Source: Sphingobacteriia bacterium (GTDB taxonomy: Bacteria; Bacteroidota; Bacteroidia; Chitinophagales; Chitinophagaceae). Taken from it: a stretch of DNA of 64,000 nt. Shown here one piece after another: positions 61,879-64,000 of the stretch. Numbering within the stretch: the stretch's first letter is position 1; each line of letters starts with the position of its first letter. The stretch is taken from assembly GCA_017304675.1 (NCBI GenBank), contig JAFKLS010000019.1, positions 248,001-312,000 of the forward strand, in the 5' to 3' direction. A program made the position numbers and the translations under genes. The notes below the pieces were generated by a model. The model worked only from the letters and a program-made list of their open reading frames with translations, had not been told where the DNA came from and did not search any database.

Positions 61879-64000
61879 ATGAAAACAAAGCTACTTCTCC
61901 TGCTTCTTCTAACAGAACTAATTGTTCATCATTCTCATGCTCAGGATAATGCACTATTATGGAATGGCAACAGAAAATGTGCTGTTGTTTTAACATACGA
62001 TGATGCATTGAACGTTCACCTGAATAATGCAATTCCTGTTTTGGATACTTTTCACCTGAAAGCAACTTTTTATTTATCTGCTTTTATGCCGGGTTGCAAA
62101 AACAGGTTAAACGACTGGAAAATAGCTGCCGCTAAAGGGCATGAATTAGGAAATCATACTCTTTACCACCCATGCCTTAGCAATATTCCGGGTAGAGAAT
62201 GGGTAAAAGGAGAACAAGATATGTCTAAATATTCTCTGCAAAGACTGGAAAATGAAATTAGGATGACGAATGTTTTTTTAGAAGCATTAGATGGTAAAAA
62301 ACAAAGAACATTTGCATATACCTGCGGGGATATGAAAGTGGCAGATAGCTTTTTCATGAACGGAATGAAAAATGATTTTATAGCAGCGAGGGCTGTAAGA
62401 TCAGAAATGCATCACATAACCGATGTAAATCTATATAACATTGACTGCTATGCTATAAATGGTGAAACTGGTGAGCAGCTAATAGAATTGGTAAAAAAAG
62501 CGGAACAAACCAACTCACTGCTTGTACTACTTTTTCATGGTGTTGGTGGGGAGCATTCATTAAATGTTTCCCTGAAAGCACACAGAGAACTTTTACAATA
62601 CTTACACGAAAAAGAAAAAGATATTTGGGTTGCGCCAATGGCAGAAGTGGCAACCTATATTAAGAATCGGCAAAAAGCGTTTTCGTATATCAATCCAATA
62701 TTGGCAGGGTTTTATCCAGATCCAAGTATATGCAGTACAGGTAACGACTATTATCTGATCAATTCTACATTTGTATACTATCCTGGCATCCCCATATTTC
62801 AGAGCAAAAACTTAATCAATTGGCAACAAATAGGCAATGCTATCAACAGGCCAAGCCAGGTTAATTTTGAAGGTGCTACTACCTCAAGAGGTTTATATGC
62901 ACCTTCTATTAGTTATCATAAAGGCGTTTTTTATATTGTTTGTACACTTATTGATAAAGGTGGAAATTTTATTATTACAGCAAAAGATCCGGCAGGCCCG
63001 TGGAGCGATCCTTATTGGCTAAAAGAAATTGATGGTATTGACCCGTCTTTATTTTTTGATGATGATAAAGCATATATTGTTTATAACAGCATCCCACCAG
63101 AAAATAAAAGTTTGTGGGATGGTCACAGAACTATTCGAATAAGATCTTTTGATGTAGAGCATTTAAAAGTAATAAATGACGAAAGGATCATTATAAACGG
63201 AGGTGTAGATACTGCCAGGCATCCTGTGTGGATTGAAGGACCTCATATTTTTAAAAAAGAAGGGTACTATTATTTGATATGCGCAGAAGGAGGAACAGCT
63301 TACAATCATTCAGAAGTGGTATTCCGGACAAAAGATTTAACTACTCCGTTCATTCCTTTTGAACAAAATCCCATTCTAACCCAACGGCATTTAAATCCGG
63401 AAAGAAAAGACCCTATTACCACAACTGGCCATGCAGATTTTGTACAAGCAATTAATGGCAATTGGTATGCTGTATTTTTAGGATGCAGACCTTATGAGGG
63501 AGATCATTACAATACCGGGAGGGAAACATTTATGCTACCAGTACAATGGGAAAACGATTGGCCTGTTATTCTTAAAAACAACAACGAAGTGCCGTATCAT
63601 GTGCCATCTCAACTCATTAATACAAACAGGAATATTTTTAGTGGTAATTATTTTTTCAAAGACGAATTCAACAGCCCGCATCTTGATAAAAGATATATGT
63701 TCTTAAGAGTTCCGCATAAGAAATGGTACAATTTAACAGAACAAAAGGGAAAACTATCTTTGCAAACCCTTCCGCAAACCTGTTCACAACTCACTAACCC
63801 TGCTTTTATCGGTTTTAGGCAGGCACACACTTCTTTTGAAGCTTCAACTTCTTTGGCTTTCAAAGCAAAAAAAGATTATGAAAAAGCAGGATTATTAATT
63901 TTCCAGAATGAGCATCATTTCTACTATTTATGCCAGTCAATAAAAAATAAAAGAACTGTTCTACAATTATACCAATCTACTGTAACAGACAGTTTAACGC
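61879..64000 (+). CDS. Polysaccharide deacetylase (CE4-like)-GH43 fusion, 3' end outside the window
   Basis: One unbroken frame of about 707 codons to the window edge. A signal peptide (KTKLLLLLLLTELIVHHSHA) is followed by a NodB/CE4-like domain (about 27-262): metal-binding TYDDA (39-43) and HTLYH (93-97), then FAYTCGD and LLFHGVGGEH. A GH43 propeller starts at about 271 with INPILAGFYPDPS (base Asp281), then GIDPSLFFDDDKAYIVYNS and WIEGPHIFKKEGYYYLICAE with the acid Glu. A C-terminal beta-sandwich begins near the edge (FKDEFNSPHLDKRYMFL). It couples deacetylation to xylosidase or arabinofuranosidase action in the periplasm; substrates are inferred. It begins 69 bases after the esterase gene. 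Confidence 0.9.
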   Translation, partial: MKTKLLLLLLLTELIVHHSHAQDNALLWNGNRKCAVVLTYDDALNVHLNNAIPVLDTFHLKATFYLSAFMPGCKNRLNDWKIAAAKGHELGNHTLYHPCLSNIPGREWVKGEQDMSKYSLQRLENEIRMTNVFLEALDGKKQRTFAYTCGDMKVADSFFMNGMKNDFIAARAVRSEMHHITDVNLYNIDCYAINGETGEQLIELVKKAEQTNSLLVLLFHGVGGEHSLNVSLKAHRELLQYLHEKEKDIWVAPMAEVATYIKNRQKAFSYINPILAGFYPDPSICSTGNDYYLINSTFVYYPGIPIFQSKNLINWQQIGNAINRPSQVNFEGATTSRGLYAPSISYHKGVFYIVCTLIDKGGNFIITAKDPAGPWSDPYWLKEIDGIDPSLFFDDDKAYIVYNSIPPENKSLWDGHRTIRIRSFDVEHLKVINDERIIINGGVDTARHPVWIEGPHIFKKEGYYYLICAEGGTAYNHSEVVFRTKDLTTPFIPFEQNPILTQRHLNPERKDPITTTGHADFVQAINGNWYAVFLGCRPYEGDHYNTGRETFMLPVQWENDWPVILKNNNEVPYHVPSQLINTNRNIFSGNYFFKDEFNSPHLDKRYMFLRVPHKKWYNLTEQKGKLSLQTLPQTCSQLTNPAFIGFRQAHTSFEASTSLAFKAKKDYEKAGLLIFQNEHHFYYLCQSIKNKRTVLQLYQSTVTDSLT

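Noticed and set aside
61879..64000. Frameshift splitting the deacetylase and GH43 parts
   Set aside because: The frame was followed codon by codon to the window end without a stop, and both domains keep their motifs in the same frame.
1..64000. CRISPR arrays, tRNA or rRNA genes, insertion sequences, phage genes
   Set aside because: No regularly spaced repeats, cloverleaf-like segments, transposase motifs or phage-type genes were seen by eye; short or diverged examples could be missed.

Overview
The window is AT-rich bacterial DNA from a member of the Bacteroidota. The evidence is a SusC/SusD pair, a short primary sigma factor of the type seen in this phylum, a YfhO-type membrane protein, BlaI/M56 and carboxypeptidase-regulatory-like proteins, the futalosine-pathway enzyme MqnA, a zinc-free type B L31, and weak Shine-Dalgarno signals with one TTTG-N19-TAnnTTT-like promoter. 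The mixture (DPE2-like glucanotransferase, small cytochrome of the reaction-centre family, SusCD locus run by LacI regulators) suggests Chitinophagaceae or a close relative, but that is inference. No rRNA, tRNA, CRISPR, insertion sequence or phage gene was seen.

Layout. 1-1.9 kb: Nudix hydrolase, queuosine-precursor-type transporter, small membrane proteins. 1.9-11.3 kb: surface-glycan cluster (YfhO-like protein, GT2, FkbM methyltransferase, HlpA-like GT, zinc-ribbon methyltransferase, Wzx-like flippase, GT9, and a convergent GT2). A 24-codon coding-like scrap sits where the two directions meet. 11.3-31.8 kb: mostly housekeeping genes (mqnA, purB, L31, yajQ, glycosylasparaginase, cutC, serA, serine hydrolase, K+-type membrane pyrophosphatase, BlaI/M56 pair, dipeptide epimerase, malQ, cytochrome c, trxB). 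32.2-33.8 kb: an actin-like ATPase gene followed by a bactofilin gene. 33.9-40 kb: rpoD, threonine aldolase, pgi, GNAT, outer-membrane barrel protein, OsmC.

40.2 kb to the end: a glucuronoxylan utilisation locus. On the minus strand lie uxuA and susC-susD-GH10(CBM insert). On the plus strand lie two tandem LacI regulators, GH67, an SDR, GH115, a second GH10, a GPH symporter, a cytoplasmic GH43, a SASA-type esterase, and a polysaccharide deacetylase-GH43 fusion cut by the window end. The proposed route is: surface xylanase and SusCD take up acetylated (methyl)glucuronoxylan pieces; periplasmic esterases, alpha-glucuronidases and xylanase trim them; the symporter imports the products; GH43 releases xylose; SDR plus UxuA carry glucuronate-derived sugar acid toward KDG. 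Three near-identical operators (TGCAACCGATTGCA and a one-base variant) sit before lacI-1, before lacI-2 and in the susC upstream region. They tie the locus to the LacI pair.

The most unusual observation is the actin-like protein at 32172-33200. Its phosphate-1 loop (GIDLGNSST) is at the extreme C-terminus instead of the N-terminus, while the N-terminus starts at the point that normally follows that loop. An in-frame stop just upstream of the ATG excludes a missed N-terminal copy in that frame. This looks like a natural circular permutation of an actin fold, in tandem with a second cytoskeletal protein, a bactofilin.
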